Of a stretch of DNA of 34,050 bases, positions 24,720 through 33,951 are shown piece by piece. The DNA is taken from NCBI GenBank assembly GCA_905479985.1, contig CAJQOM010000004.1:1-34050 (forward strand). Direction: 5' to 3'. A program made the position numbers and the translations under genes. The notes under the pieces were generated by a model that was not told where the DNA came from, searched no databases, and saw nothing but the letters and a program-made list of their open reading frames with translations. Positions within the stretch are counted from its first letter, which is position 1, and every line of letters starts with the position of its first letter. The DNA comes from an uncultured Gammaproteobacteria bacterium. Lineage in GTDB: Bacteria > Pseudomonadota > Gammaproteobacteria > Nitrosococcales > Methylophagaceae.

Positions 24720-27107
24720 TTAAAAAAGATCGATAAGGGGTTCGACGACGCTAGTACCATCTTGGTTAACTGTATTGTAGCTTTCGCTATATTCTACCGG
24801 GGCATATTCACTTCTGAATGTTTCGTAGATACCGCCGGTACCATTTTTTGCCAATAAGCCTGTCTCTGGATCTATCTTAATGGTCACCATGTCTTGAGGT
24901 AGTTCTAATGGCTGTTCAGCCGTGCCTTCAAGGGCGATTTTCATAAAGTCTATCCACATTGGCAATGCCGCTTTACCGCCTGTTTCATAGCGGCCAAGTG
25001 AACGTGGTGAGTCAAAGCCAACCCAGCTGATGGCGACGAGTTTTGGGTTAAAACCGTTAAACCAAGCATCGACTTGATCATTGGTTGTGCCGGTTTTGCC
25101 TGCAAGATCATTACGGCCAATTTGCATGGCATCGCGGCCAGTTCCCTGTTTGACGACATCTCGAAGTAGGCTATTCATGATATAAGCATTTTGTGGTGTC
25201 ATGATGCGCTGCGCTGGGCGAGGCTGGGCTTCTTGTTCATCGGGTAGTGCTTTATCCGTTAAGCAGTATGGGCAGGCAGTGTCAGGTACGGCTTGCATTA
25301 GTGCTGTGCCATCGGCATCTTCTATCCGTTTGATCAGATAAGGTTCTACTCGGTAGCCGCCGTTGGCTAATGCAGCATAGGCGCGCGCCATATCCCACGG
25401 TGCGGCACTGCCACTGCCTAATGCAAGTGATAGATTGCTGGGCATTTGATCTGTTTGGAAACCAAACCGGGCTGCATAGTCAGTTGCAAATGGGGCGGTG
25501 ATATCGCGTAATAAACGGATGGAAACCAGGTTTCGTGAATGGGTGAGTGCGACTCTTAATCTCGTTGGTCCGTAAAATTTTCCACTGTAATTCGATGGGC
25601 GCCATGTGTCTTCTAGGCTAGGGTCATCTAATACGACGGGGGCATCGTTGATGATGCTAGCAGGTGTGTAGCCTTTTTCTAATGCCGCGGAATAGATGAA
25701 GGGTTTGAAGCCAGATCCCGGTTGACGACGTGATTGTGTGACGCGGTTGAATTTACTGTTATAAAACTCAAAGCCACCATTTAGTGCGGTCACAGCGCCA
25801 TCTTCAGGCTCTAAGGCGATTAAAGCGCCTTGCACTTCAGGTAATTGGGCTAATTGCCATTCACCCTTATTGTTTTGATAAAAATAATTGATGTCACCAA
25901 GGGATAGGACATCGGTTACTTTTTTAGGTTTTTTGCCCATGCTGTTGGTACTGAGTTGTTTTCGAGCCCAGGCAATATTTTCGAAGGCGATGTCAGTTAA
26001 GCCTTTGTCTTTTATATAGACGGAAGCCATCTTTTTTTCTGTTTCAAGTACTAAACCAGGGTGAAGGGGGCCAATATTACTGTTTTCGGATAGGAGCGTC
26101 TGGTAGGTGTTTTCCGTTATTTCTTTGGGTAAGGATATTTGTTTTAAAGGCCCGCGGTAGCCGTGGCGGTGGTCATAACTAATGAGGGCTTTTTGTAATG
26201 CTGTGTTGGCGGCTTGTTGATGTTTGGCTTGGATGGTTGTGTAGACGTTTAAGCCCATATTATAGACATTATCACCGTATTGTTCTGTTAATTGGGTGCG
26301 GATGACTTCTGCAACATAAGGTGCGTAAACTTCAATGTCACGGCTGTGGTAGCGTGCAGAAATGGGTAGTTTCATCGCATCACGATAATCTTGTTCAGGA
26401 ATATAATTGACTTCCCACATCCGGCGGAGGACGTAATTTCTTCTTTGTAGTGCGCGCTCTGGATTGGCTATTGGGTTGAACTTGGAAGGGGCTTTGGGTA
26501 GGCCTGCAATCATGGCTGCTTCGGCAAGATTGAGATCCTGAAGGGGTTTTCCGTAGTAAACTTTGGCTGCTGCGCCGATACCATAAGCGCGTTTTCCGAG
26601 ATAAATTTTATTAAGATATAAAGTAAGGATCTCTTCTTTGCTTAAGACCTGTTCAATTTGAATGGCAAGAATGATTTCATTTAATTTTCGTAAGAAGGTC
26701 TTTTCTGTGCTTAGGAAAAAATTACGGGCAAGCTGCATGGTAATCGTACTACCACCTTGGGCTTTTTGGCCTGTTGTTATCAAGCTATATGCGGCTCTCA
26801 GTAGGCCTTGGTAATCGACGCCTGGGTGCTCGAAGAAGCGGTCGTCTTCTGATGCTAAGAAAGCTTGGATGACTTGATTAGGAATTGCTTCATAGCGAAC
26901 TGGGATACGTCTTTTATCACCGAATTCTGCGATGAGTTGGTTTTCTGCACTGTATATTCTCAGGGGGGTTTGTAGCTGAATTTCTTTGAGTGACGCTGTC
27001 GGCGGAAGTTGCGGCGCTAAGACATAATAGATGCTCACGCCAGCGATGATTGACATCAGAAAAGCGATAAAAATGAAGGATAATAGTAGTTTAATGTGAC
27101 GTAGCAT
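24720..27107 (-). CDS. mrcA: Penicillin-binding protein 1A (PBP1A)
   Basis: Bifunctional class A peptidoglycan synthase anchored in the inner membrane; about 795 aa. One N-terminal transmembrane helix (LLLSFIFIAFLMSIIAG) precedes the glycosyltransferase domain, which has catalytic Glu in SEDDRFFEHPGVD, GGSTITMQLARNFFLS, and IQIEQVLSKEEILTLYLNKIYLG. The transpeptidase domain shows SxxK in QPGSGFKPFIYSAAL, SRN (in THSRNLVSIRLL), and KTGT in LAGKTGTTNDQVDAWF. The frame extends upstream to GTG 27167, but the ATG at 27107 gives the usual MLRHIKLLLSF N-terminus. It is divergent from pilM, an arrangement conserved in gammaproteobacteria. Confidence 0.96.
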   Translation of the reverse strand: MLRHIKLLLSFIFIAFLMSIIAGVSIYYVLAPQLPPTASLKEIQLQTPLRIYSAENQLIAEFGDKRRIPVRYEAIPNQVIQAFLASEDDRFFEHPGVDYQGLLRAAYSLITTGQKAQGGSTITMQLARNFFLSTEKTFLRKLNEIILAIQIEQVLSKEEILTLYLNKIYLGKRAYGIGAAAKVYYGKPLQDLNLAEAAMIAGLPKAPSKFNPIANPERALQRRNYVLRRMWEVNYIPEQDYRDAMKLPISARYHSRDIEVYAPYVAEVIRTQLTEQYGDNVYNMGLNVYTTIQAKHQQAANTALQKALISYDHRHGYRGPLKQISLPKEITENTYQTLLSENSNIGPLHPGLVLETEKKMASVYIKDKGLTDIAFENIAWARKQLSTNSMGKKPKKVTDVLSLGDINYFYQNNKGEWQLAQLPEVQGALIALEPEDGAVTALNGGFEFYNSKFNRVTQSRRQPGSGFKPFIYSAALEKGYTPASIINDAPVVLDDPSLEDTWRPSNYSGKFYGPTRLRVALTHSRNLVSIRLLRDITAPFATDYAARFGFQTDQMPSNLSLALGSGSAAPWDMARAYAALANGGYRVEPYLIKRIEDADGTALMQAVPDTACPYCLTDKALPDEQEAQPRPAQRIMTPQNAYIMNSLLRDVVKQGTGRDAMQIGRNDLAGKTGTTNDQVDAWFNGFNPKLVAISWVGFDSPRSLGRYETGGKAALPMWIDFMKIALEGTAEQPLELPQDMVTIKIDPETGLLAKNGTGGIYETFRSEYAPVEYSESYNTVNQDGTSVVEPLIDLF

Positions 27108-27209
27108 AAGGTTTTTATCATTGTTCGCTTGAAAACGGGACGTCCGATGGCTATAAGTATATCTCACGAATTGGTTAAAACAGAACTAAAGAAATTTTAG
27201 GCCAAGATA

Positions 27210-27238
27210 TTGTTTTTTATAGAGACATGCACTATAGT
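27210..27238 (+). promoter_or_regulatory. Candidate sigma70 promoter for pilMNOPQ
   Basis: TTGTTT (27210-27215) and TATAGT (27233-27238) are spaced exactly 17 bp, with the -10 matching at 5 of 6 positions. It lies about 70 bp before the pilM start in the mrcA-pilM divergent region. Confidence 0.5.
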
Positions 27239-27258
27239 CCTAACAAACTACTTTAAGT

Positions 27259-27288
27259 TGTAGCCGTAAGTTATAGTGTGTAGCCGTA
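27259..27288 (+). repeat. Two 10-bp direct repeats in the pilM leader
   Basis: TGTAGCCGTA occurs at 27259-27268 and 27279-27288, a 20-bp period (about two helical turns), between the predicted promoter and the pilM SD. A second partial repeat, AAGTT(G/A)TAG, overlaps it (27255-27263 and 27268-27276). It could be a regulator site or an RNA element; function unknown. Confidence 0.5.
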
Positions 27289-27310
27289 TTAATTGGGAGT
27301 TAAGCCGTTG

Positions 27311-28369
27311 ATGTTTGGACAAAAAAAAACCTCATTGCTTGGGATTGATATCAGTTCATCTGTGGTGAAAATGCTAGAACTCGGCCAAATAAATGGTAAG
27401 TATAGTGTTGAATCTTACGCTGTTGAACCCCTTCCGCTCAATTCGGTCGTTGAAGGCCGTATCGATAATGTAGAGGAAGTGGCTGGTGCAATCAAACGTG
27501 CGCTGAAAAGATCGGGTGCTAAGGCGAAAGATGCCGCTGTTGCGGTCTCGGCTAATTCAGCAATTACCAAGATTATTTCATTTCCTGCTGATATGTCAGA
27601 GCGTGAAATGGAAGAACAGATCATGCTGGAAGCAGACAATTATATTCCTTATCCACTTGAAGAGGTTCGGCTAGACTTTGAAGTGATGGGCCCATCGGCT
27701 GCTGATCCTGAGGCCGTAGACGTATTGTTGGCGGCTTCACGGAGTGAGAATGTTGATGCGCGGACAGATGCGATAGAAGAAGCTGGACTTAAACCAAAAT
27801 TAGTCGATGTCGAAGCCTATACGATTGAAAATGCCTTTGTGTTGATTCGGGAGCAAATGCCTAATCATGGACAAGGTTTAACGGTCGCGGTATTAGATGT
27901 CGGTGCGTCGGTAACGACGTTACATGTCTTAGTTGATGGCAAAATCGTTTTCACACGCGAGCAGACTTTTGGTGGTCGGATGCTGACGGAAGAAATAGAA
28001 CGTCATTATGGTATGTCGTATCAGGAAGCAGGTTTAGCGAAAAAACAGAATAACTTACCAGAAGGTTACGTAGAAAAAGTACTTGAGCCTTTCAAGCGAT
28101 CTATGACGACGACAATGACACGTGCATTGCAGTTTTTCTTTTCAGCGTCGACGCAGTATCAATCCATTGATTATATTTTATTGGCTGGTGGCTGCGCTTC
28201 AATCCAAGGTGTTGATGCCATGATTGAAGAAGAGACGGGTACGCCAACTTCGGTAGCAAACCCATTCTCAGATATGATTTTAGGGTCGAAAATAAAAATA
28301 CAGTCTTTGAGTAATGATGCCCCGTCAATGTTAATTGCTTGTGGTTTGGCGATGAGGAGTTTTGATTAA
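27311..28369 (+). CDS. pilM: PilM, type IV pilus actin-like ATPase
   Basis: Cytoplasmic FtsA/actin-like protein that binds the PilN N-terminus and joins the pilus inner-membrane platform to cytoplasmic parts. About 352 aa. Motifs: LLGIDISSSVVKMLELG (phosphate 1), the conserved PADMSEREMEEQIMLEADNYIPYPLEEVRLDFEV, VLDVGASVTTLHVLVDG (phosphate 2), and LLAGGCASIQGVDAMIEE (adenosine site). GGGAG (27295-27299) lies 8 nt before TTG 27308 and 11 nt before ATG 27311, so either may be the start. A run of nine A (27321-27329) falls in codons 4 to 7. It overlaps pilN by one base. Confidence 0.96.
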   Translation: MFGQKKTSLLGIDISSSVVKMLELGQINGKYSVESYAVEPLPLNSVVEGRIDNVEEVAGAIKRALKRSGAKAKDAAVAVSANSAITKIISFPADMSEREMEEQIMLEADNYIPYPLEEVRLDFEVMGPSAADPEAVDVLLAASRSENVDARTDAIEEAGLKPKLVDVEAYTIENAFVLIREQMPNHGQGLTVAVLDVGASVTTLHVLVDGKIVFTREQTFGGRMLTEEIERHYGMSYQEAGLAKKQNNLPEGYVEKVLEPFKRSMTTTMTRALQFFFSASTQYQSIDYILLAGGCASIQGVDAMIEEETGTPTSVANPFSDMILGSKIKIQSLSNDAPSMLIACGLAMRSFD

Positions 28370-28926
28370 TGGCGCGTATTAACTTATTACCCTGGCGTGA
28401 AGAATTACGTGAGGAAAGAAAGAAGCAGTTTTTGACTTCTGTGGTCGCCGCTGTGCTATTTACGGGTTTGCTTTTTTATGTAGGGGTTTTGTTTGTTAAC
28501 AGTATGATTGATGAACAGAATGACCGTAATACTTTTCTAGGTGGGCAGATTGCCGCTTTAAATGAAGAAATAAAAGAAATCAGTACATTAGAACAGGAGC
28601 GCGATCGTCTGTTGGCTCGGATGCAAGTTATTCAGGAATTGCAGACGAGTCGTCCCAAAGTGGTCAAAATTCTGGATTCGTTAGCGCGTATTGTGCCTGA
28701 AGGAGTCTCTTTGAATAAAGTGTCTCGTCAAGGAGAAGATATTTCTTTTAACGGTGCTGCACAGTCGAACGCACGGGTATCAGTATTTATGCGACAAATT
28801 GATGAGAATAATGAGTTTGAAGACTCTCGCTTGCAGGTTATTCAGCGTGCGAAAACAAAAACAACGAAGAGCTTCACTGTCGATGTGAAAGAGTCGAAGC
28901 CAAAAACTGACGAGGGGGGCTTGTAA
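28369..28926 (+). CDS. pilN: PilN, type IV pilus inner-membrane platform protein
   Basis: Bitopic inner-membrane protein, 185 aa. Its short cytoplasmic N-terminus MARINLLPWREELREERKKQF contains the INLLPWR motif that docks into PilM. One helix follows (VVAAVLFTGLLFYVGVLFVNSM), then a periplasmic coiled coil (LNEEIKEISTLEQERDRLLARMQVIQELQ) and a ferredoxin-like fold that pairs with PilO. Start and stop overlap pilM and pilO (TAATG), so the operon is translationally coupled. Confidence 0.96.
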   Translation: MARINLLPWREELREERKKQFLTSVVAAVLFTGLLFYVGVLFVNSMIDEQNDRNTFLGGQIAALNEEIKEISTLEQERDRLLARMQVIQELQTSRPKVVKILDSLARIVPEGVSLNKVSRQGEDISFNGAAQSNARVSVFMRQIDENNEFEDSRLQVIQRAKTKTTKSFTVDVKESKPKTDEGGL

Positions 28927-29513
28927 TGGAAATGCCTTCATTAAATGAATTAGACATTAATGAGCCCGGCGAGTGGCCGCAGCTTATTAAAACTATTGCT
29001 ACGGTAGCGTTGTGCTTGGCTTTGTTGGTTGCAGGTTACTATGTTGTTATTAAAGATAAACAAGTTGAGCTAGCTGGCTTAGAGCAAAAAGAACAAACGC
29101 TCAAAACAGAGTTTGAAACGAAGCAAGCTAAAGCGTTTAATTTGGATGCTTATCGCGAACAGATGAAAGAAATGCGTGTGGTTTTTACCTCAATGTTGCA
29201 ACAATTGCCCAGAAAAAGTGAAGTGGCTGATTTGCTGATTGATATTTCACGTACTGGCTTAGTGAATGGCTTACAGTTTGAGTTGTTTAAGCCTGAAAGT
29301 GAGCGGCCAGTGGATTTTTATGCTGAGTTACCTATCTCGATGAAAGTGACGGGTAAATATCACCAGTTTGGCGAATTTGTCAGTGCAGTGGCGGCTTTGC
29401 CACGTATTGTCACATTACATAATTTGACGATGTCACCCGTCAGTGAGTCTAGCGGCAAAATGACGATGGACATCAGGGCTAAAACTTATCGTTATTTTGA
29501 TGAAGAAGAATAG
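28926..29513 (+). CDS. pilO: PilO, type IV pilus inner-membrane platform protein
   Basis: Partner of PilN in the alignment subcomplex, 195 aa. A cytoplasmic N-terminus (LNELDINEPGEWPQLIKT) leads to one transmembrane helix (IATVALCLALLVAGYYVVI), a coiled coil (VELAGLEQKEQTLKTEFETKQAKAFNLDAYREQM) and the periplasmic PilO fold ending in KTYRYFDEEE. The pattern MLQQLPRKSEVADLLIDIS...GLVNGLQFELFKP is typical of the family. It contacts the lipoprotein PilP, encoded next. Confidence 0.96.
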   Translation: MEMPSLNELDINEPGEWPQLIKTIATVALCLALLVAGYYVVIKDKQVELAGLEQKEQTLKTEFETKQAKAFNLDAYREQMKEMRVVFTSMLQQLPRKSEVADLLIDISRTGLVNGLQFELFKPESERPVDFYAELPISMKVTGKYHQFGEFVSAVAALPRIVTLHNLTMSPVSESSGKMTMDIRAKTYRYFDEEE

Positions 29514-29554
29514 CGATGATGAGTCAGAAAAAAGCATTAGAAGGAAGGCTTTGC

Positions 29555-30088
29555 ATGGGTAAATTAATGAAAGTGTTTATGCTGATGCCTATTTTGTCAT
29601 TGTCAGCGTGTATGGATGATAAGCCTGATTTAGCACAGTATGTCGCAAAGGTGAAAAACGAGCAAAAGGTTGATATAGAACCGATGCCGGTGATGAAACC
29701 TTATGAAAAATTCTCTTATGACGCATCTAATTTGCGTGACCCTTTTATTGCAACAGTGACTGAGGTTGCGATTCGAGAGGATCAGACGACGGAGCTGATA
29801 GACAATGGCATCCGTCCAGATTCACATAGGAGAAAGGAAGCCTTGGAGTCGTATTCTCTTGGCGAATTACAGTTCGTAGGGACATTAGAGCAGGATGGGG
29901 TTTGGGCATTGGTCAGGGCATCTGATGGGATTATCAATCGTGTCCAAGTAGGTAATTATATGGGACAAAACCATGGCAAGGTACTGGCCATTTCTGAAGC
30001 AAAAATTATGCTTAAGGAAATTGTAGCTGATGGTAATGGTATGTATATCGAACGTGACTCGGCACTCTCGATTGTAGAAGTGAATTAA
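29555..30088 (+). CDS. pilP: PilP, type IV pilus lipoprotein
   Basis: Inner-membrane lipoprotein that links the PilNO platform to the secretin PilQ; about 177 aa. The signal MGKLMKVFMLMPILSLSAC ends in a lipobox (LSAC). The mature protein has a flexible linker, then the conserved NLRDPFIA and the C-terminal beta-sandwich (LGELQFVGTLEQDGVWALVRASDGIINRVQVGNYMGQNHGKVLAI). The frame opens at 29516, but AAGGAAGG (29541-29548) sits 6 nt before ATG 29555, which also places the signal peptide at the N-terminus. Confidence 0.95.
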   Translation: MGKLMKVFMLMPILSLSACMDDKPDLAQYVAKVKNEQKVDIEPMPVMKPYEKFSYDASNLRDPFIATVTEVAIREDQTTELIDNGIRPDSHRRKEALESYSLGELQFVGTLEQDGVWALVRASDGIINRVQVGNYMGQNHGKVLAISEAKIMLKEIVADGNGMYIERDSALSIVEVN

Positions 30089-30100
30089 AGGCAGTTGAAT

Positions 30101-32236
30101 ATGATGATTAGCGATGATGGAATTATAATGAATAAACAACAATTGACTCTTTCTCAACGTCATGGGCGAGCAAATGGGATTAAATCCTTTTTATTGATGT
30201 TGCTGACTTTGAGCTTTTTTTCACTGTCGACTCAGTTAATGGCGGCGGCACTGGAGTCAGTGGGCTACTCTTCACTGCCTGGTGAAAAGGCACAGATTGT
30301 GTTGACTTTTTCTGGTCCAATAGAAGAACCAAGTAGTTTTTCTATTGATGAGCCTGCTCGCGTCGTGCTCGATTTTGCAGGTGTTGAAAATGAGTTAGAC
30401 AAGAAAACCCAGCAAGTGAATATTGGGATGACGCGGAGTATTTCTACGGTTGAAGCCGGTGATCGGACTCGAATGGTGGTCAACTTAGTACAAAAGGCAC
30501 CTTATGTCATTGAGCACCATGATAATGTCGTGATGATTACGGTCGAAGGTGGTAGTCAATATGTGACTGAGCCGGCATCTGGTTTAGGTCGAGAAGTCCT
30601 TGATGTTGATTTCCGTCGTGGTGAGCAGGGAGAAGGCCGCTTAATGATTGAATTAAGTGATGCCGGTGCTGCTGTTGATGTGCGACAAGAAAGAGATACC
30701 GTTGTCGTTGATTTATCTGGTGTCGCTTTGCCTGAGAAATTGCATCGACGTTTGGATGTTGTCGATTTTGCGACACCTGTTCAAATCATAGAAACAGAAT
30801 ATAAAGGTGGTAACACGCGCCTAGTCTTATCGACAAAGGGTCAGTTTGAGCATTTAGCTTATCAATCAGATCGTACCTTGATCATTGAAGTTAAAGCGTT
30901 GAAAAAACAAGAACAAGCTGAAGTGCGTAAAGATCAGTATGGTTATAAAGGTGAGAAATTATCGCTTAATTTCCAAAATATTGAAGTACGGGCTGTTTTA
31001 CAATTATTGGCCGAGTTCACCGGTTTAAATTTAGTGACGAGTGATACTGTGCAAGGTAATGTGACTTTGAGGCTGAAAAATGTGCCTTGGGATCAAGCGA
31101 TGGACATTATTTTGAAAACCAAAGGGTTGGCGATGCGCCAAAATGGTAATGTGATGCTAATCGCGCCGGCGACAGAAATTGCCGCTCGAGAGAAACAAGA
31201 ATTAGAGGCGCAAAAGCAGTTAGTGGAATTAGAACCGCTTTATTCAGAAATTGTTGAAGTTAACTTTGCTAAAGCAGGCGAAATAGCCACGATTTTGGAT
31301 AGTGGGGATGGTGATGATTCTGGTGCAGGCTTTTTATCATCTCGTGGTAGTGTGACGGTTGATGAAAGAACTAATTCTCTTCTCTTGCGTGATACAGCAG
31401 AACAATTAATACAAATTGGTCAGTTGATCGAGAAGCTTGATATTCCGGTTCGCCAAGTATTAATTGAATCAAGAATTGTGATTGCCAATAATGACTTTAC
31501 GGATGAATTGGGTGTCCGGTTTGGTGTGGCTAGTGAAGGCGGGAATAATGCGGTATCGGGGACATTAAATGATATTTCAATATCAGGTGATCAGGTAACC
31601 AGTTCACAGGAGATTGGCGCACTTGTTACCAATAGTGTTGCGACAAACCAAGGTTTGAATGTCAATTTACCTGTTGCAGCACCTGCAGGCTCAATTGGAC
31701 TTGCGTTAGCGAAACTACCATTTGGGACCATTTTGCAGTTAGAATTGTCAGCGATGCAGGCTGAAGGCAAGGGTGAAATTGTTTCTAGTCCACGTGTCAT
31801 TACGTCGAATCAGCAAACAGCCATTATTGAACAAGGTACTGAAATTCCATATCAAGAAGCAAGTTCAAGTGGTGCAACGTCTGTTTCATTTAAGGAGGCA
31901 GTGTTAAAGCTTGAAGTGACACCACAAATCACCCCAGATGATCGTGTTGTGATGGATCTGAAAGTTAATAAAGATTCTGTTGGGCAAATTTTTAATGGCG
32001 TACCAAGTATTGACACTCGTAGTGTAGAGACACAGGTTTTAGTGGATAATGGTGAAACAGTGGTATTGGGTGGTGTTTATGAACAAACTAATCTTGATAG
32101 CGTGACGAAGGTGCCATTCTTTGGTGACTTACCTTATTTAGGCGTGTTATTTAAAACGACTCTAATTCAAGATGATAAAGCAGAATTATTGATTTTTGTG
32201 ACACCTAAAATTGTTAAGGATAGTTTGAATTTCTAG
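30101..32236 (+). CDS. pilQ: PilQ, type IV pilus secretin
   Basis: Outer-membrane secretin through which the pilus emerges; about 711 aa. A long signal region (hydrophobic FLLMLLTLSFFSLSTQLMAAA) precedes two AMIN domains that bind peptidoglycan (roughly residues 50-130 and 160-265). A secretin/TonB short N-terminal domain follows (KLSLNFQNIEVRAVLQLLAEFTGLNLVTSD), then the N1-type domain (IVEVNFAKAGEIATILDSG, VDERTNSLLLRDTAEQLIQIGQLIEKLD) and the secretin core ending VPFFGDLPYLGVLFK and LLIFVTPKIV. AAGG (30088-30091) is 9 nt before ATG 30101; ATG 30128 is an alternative. Last gene of the operon, followed by a strong terminator. Confidence 0.96.
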   Translation: MMISDDGIIMNKQQLTLSQRHGRANGIKSFLLMLLTLSFFSLSTQLMAAALESVGYSSLPGEKAQIVLTFSGPIEEPSSFSIDEPARVVLDFAGVENELDKKTQQVNIGMTRSISTVEAGDRTRMVVNLVQKAPYVIEHHDNVVMITVEGGSQYVTEPASGLGREVLDVDFRRGEQGEGRLMIELSDAGAAVDVRQERDTVVVDLSGVALPEKLHRRLDVVDFATPVQIIETEYKGGNTRLVLSTKGQFEHLAYQSDRTLIIEVKALKKQEQAEVRKDQYGYKGEKLSLNFQNIEVRAVLQLLAEFTGLNLVTSDTVQGNVTLRLKNVPWDQAMDIILKTKGLAMRQNGNVMLIAPATEIAAREKQELEAQKQLVELEPLYSEIVEVNFAKAGEIATILDSGDGDDSGAGFLSSRGSVTVDERTNSLLLRDTAEQLIQIGQLIEKLDIPVRQVLIESRIVIANNDFTDELGVRFGVASEGGNNAVSGTLNDISISGDQVTSSQEIGALVTNSVATNQGLNVNLPVAAPAGSIGLALAKLPFGTILQLELSAMQAEGKGEIVSSPRVITSNQQTAIIEQGTEIPYQEASSSGATSVSFKEAVLKLEVTPQITPDDRVVMDLKVNKDSVGQIFNGVPSIDTRSVETQVLVDNGETVVLGGVYEQTNLDSVTKVPFFGDLPYLGVLFKTTLIQDDKAELLIFVTPKIVKDSLNF

Positions 32237-32259
32237 TCATTACGTTATAGTGACAGAGC

Positions 32260-32287
32260 AAAAGCCGGGCAAATGCCCGGCTTTTTT
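32260..32287 (+). terminator. Rho-independent terminator after pilQ
   Basis: GCCGGGC (32264-32270) pairs with GCCCGGC (32275-32281) over an AAAT loop, extended by four A-T pairs and followed by a run of six T. It begins 24 bp after the pilQ stop. This is the strongest terminator in the window. The A-run on its 5' side may also let it serve the minus strand. Confidence 0.95.
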
Positions 32288-32320
32288 GTTTATGGGTGTA
32301 AAAGTTGAGATAATGTTTAG

Positions 32321-32842
32321 GTGATTACGAGTAATATTTTTCTTGTTGGCCCTATGGGGGCGGGGAAGTCGACGGTCGGTAAACAGTTGGCTAAGGCGTT
32401 AGGCCGCGATTTTTATGATACTGATAAGGAAATAGAAAGGCGGACAGGGGTATCGATTTCCTGGATTTTCGAAATGGAAGGTGAGGCAGGTTTTCGTTTG
32501 CGGGAGCAGAAAGTCGTTGATGAGTTAAGTCGCCGTAAGAATATTGTATTGGCAACGGGTGGTGGTGTGGTGTTATCAGAAGACAATCGACTGGCATTAC
32601 GTTCTCGTGGCTATGTGGTCTATTTGTCAGCGTCGGTTGAGCAATTATTACGGCGAACAAACAAAGATAAAAACCGTCCTTTATTACAGACCGATGACCC
32701 GAAAGAGACAGTTAAAACATTGATGACAGAGCGGGTGCCGTTGTATCAAGGGGTGGCGGATATCGAGTTGCGCACCGGTGAGCAATCCATACAATATGTC
32801 GTATCGGGTTTGATTAAGAAATTAGAGCAGTTAGATCAATAA
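32321..32842 (+). CDS. aroK: Shikimate kinase
   Basis: Phosphorylates shikimate to shikimate-3-phosphate in aromatic amino acid synthesis. 173 aa, as in E. coli AroK. Motifs: Walker [10 protein letters not shown] at residues 10-18, DxD-type [13 protein letters not shown], the shikimate-binding [17 protein letters not shown], and the lid arginines in [12 protein letters not shown]. The start is GTG at 32321, giving the family N-terminus [14 protein letters not shown]; no strong SD is visible. It follows the pilQ terminator and is 5 bp from aroB. Confidence 0.97.
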   Translation: MITSNIFLVGPMGAGKSTVGKQLAKALGRDFYDTDKEIERRTGVSISWIFEMEGEAGFRLREQKVVDELSRRKNIVLATGGGVVLSEDNRLALRSRGYVVYLSASVEQLLRRTNKDKNRPLLQTDDPKETVKTLMTERVPLYQGVADIELRTGEQSIQYVVSGLIKKLEQLDQ

Positions 32843-32847
32843 GGTTA

Positions 32848-33933
32848 ATGATGAAAACATTGCAGGTGGCTTTGGGAGAACGTTCTTACCCGATTTATAT
32901 TGGTGAGGGCTTATTGGCACAGGCGGCGTTATTAGCGCAGCATATTCAAGGGCCATCAGTTTGCATTGTGACCAATACGACCGTGTCACCGCTTTATTTA
33001 GAACAGGTAATGGCTGCGCTGTCTTTTGATTTTGAATGTGCATCCGTGGTGTTGCCGGATGGTGAACAATACAAAAATTTAGACGTGTTAAATCAGGTTT
33101 TTGATCAGCTTTTAACGTCCCGTTTTTCACGTGAAGTGACTTTGATTGCTTTGGGTGGTGGCGTCGTTGGCGATATGGCCGGATTTGCTGCGGCTTGTTA
33201 TCAGCGAGGTGTGCCCTTTATTCAAATGCCGACAACTTTATTATCTCAAGTTGATTCTTCAGTGGGAGGTAAAACAGCCGTCAACCATGCCTTAGGCAAA
33301 AATATGATTGGAGCTTTTTATCAGCCGCAATGTGTGATTGCTGATACCGATACATTGAAGACATTAGATGATCGACAATTGTCTTCCGGCTTGGCTGAAG
33401 TGATTAAATATGGCCTTATTAATGATCTTAATTTTTTTGAATGGCTGGAGCAGAATATTGTTGGCTTAGTGGCGCGCGAACCTGCTTTATTAGCTGAGGC
33501 GATTGCACGTTCCTGTCAGGATAAGGCTGATATCGTGGCTGAAGACGAGCGTGAGCATGGCGCTAGGGCTTTATTGAATTTAGGACATACCTTTGGCCAT
33601 GCGATTGAGACTGGTATGGGCTATGGTGAAATATTACATGGCGAAGCCATCGCGATTGGTATGGTGATGGCTGCTGATTTATCACGGCGTGAAGGCTGGC
33701 TAACGGAAGTTGATGTGACCAGAATTAAAGCGTTATTGATTGCAGCAGGATTACCCGTTGAAACACCAGCAGGGATGACAGCGGCTGGGTTTATGGAACT
33801 GATGTCTGTGGATAAAAAAGTACAAGCAGGCGTCATACGTTTGGTGCTATTAAAAGCGGTTGGTCAGGCGATAATGAGTGATGATTATGAGCCTGCTAAA
33901 TTGGCAGAGACTTTGGCACATTTCGAACATTAA
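32848..33933 (+). CDS. aroB: 3-dehydroquinate synthase
   Basis: Converts DAHP to 3-dehydroquinate, the second shikimate step, using NAD and a divalent metal. 361 aa. Motifs: [11 protein letters not shown], the NAD-binding [45 protein letters not shown], metal ligands in [11 protein letters not shown] and in [34 protein letters not shown] 32848 is followed at once by a second ATG; AAGG (32841-32844) is the SD. Operon with aroK and probably with the next gene, as in Pseudomonas. Confidence 0.97.
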   Translation: MMKTLQVALGERSYPIYIGEGLLAQAALLAQHIQGPSVCIVTNTTVSPLYLEQVMAALSFDFECASVVLPDGEQYKNLDVLNQVFDQLLTSRFSREVTLIALGGGVVGDMAGFAAACYQRGVPFIQMPTTLLSQVDSSVGGKTAVNHALGKNMIGAFYQPQCVIADTDTLKTLDDRQLSSGLAEVIKYGLINDLNFFEWLEQNIVGLVAREPALLAEAIARSCQDKADIVAEDEREHGARALLNLGHTFGHAIETGMGYGEILHGEAIAIGMVMAADLSRREGWLTEVDVTRIKALLIAAGLPVETPAGMTAAGFMELMSVDKKVQAGVIRLVLLKAVGQAIMSDDYEPAKLAETLAHFEH

Positions 33934-33951
33934 GAAAGGCGTAATGACGAG

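Noticed and set aside
24705-24720. ATTAAG-TCGT-CTTAAT inverted repeat between the M48 protease and mrcA as a bidirectional terminator
   Set aside because: The stem is only six A/T-rich pairs and overlaps both stop codons. No T-run follows it on the plus strand. Too weak to call.
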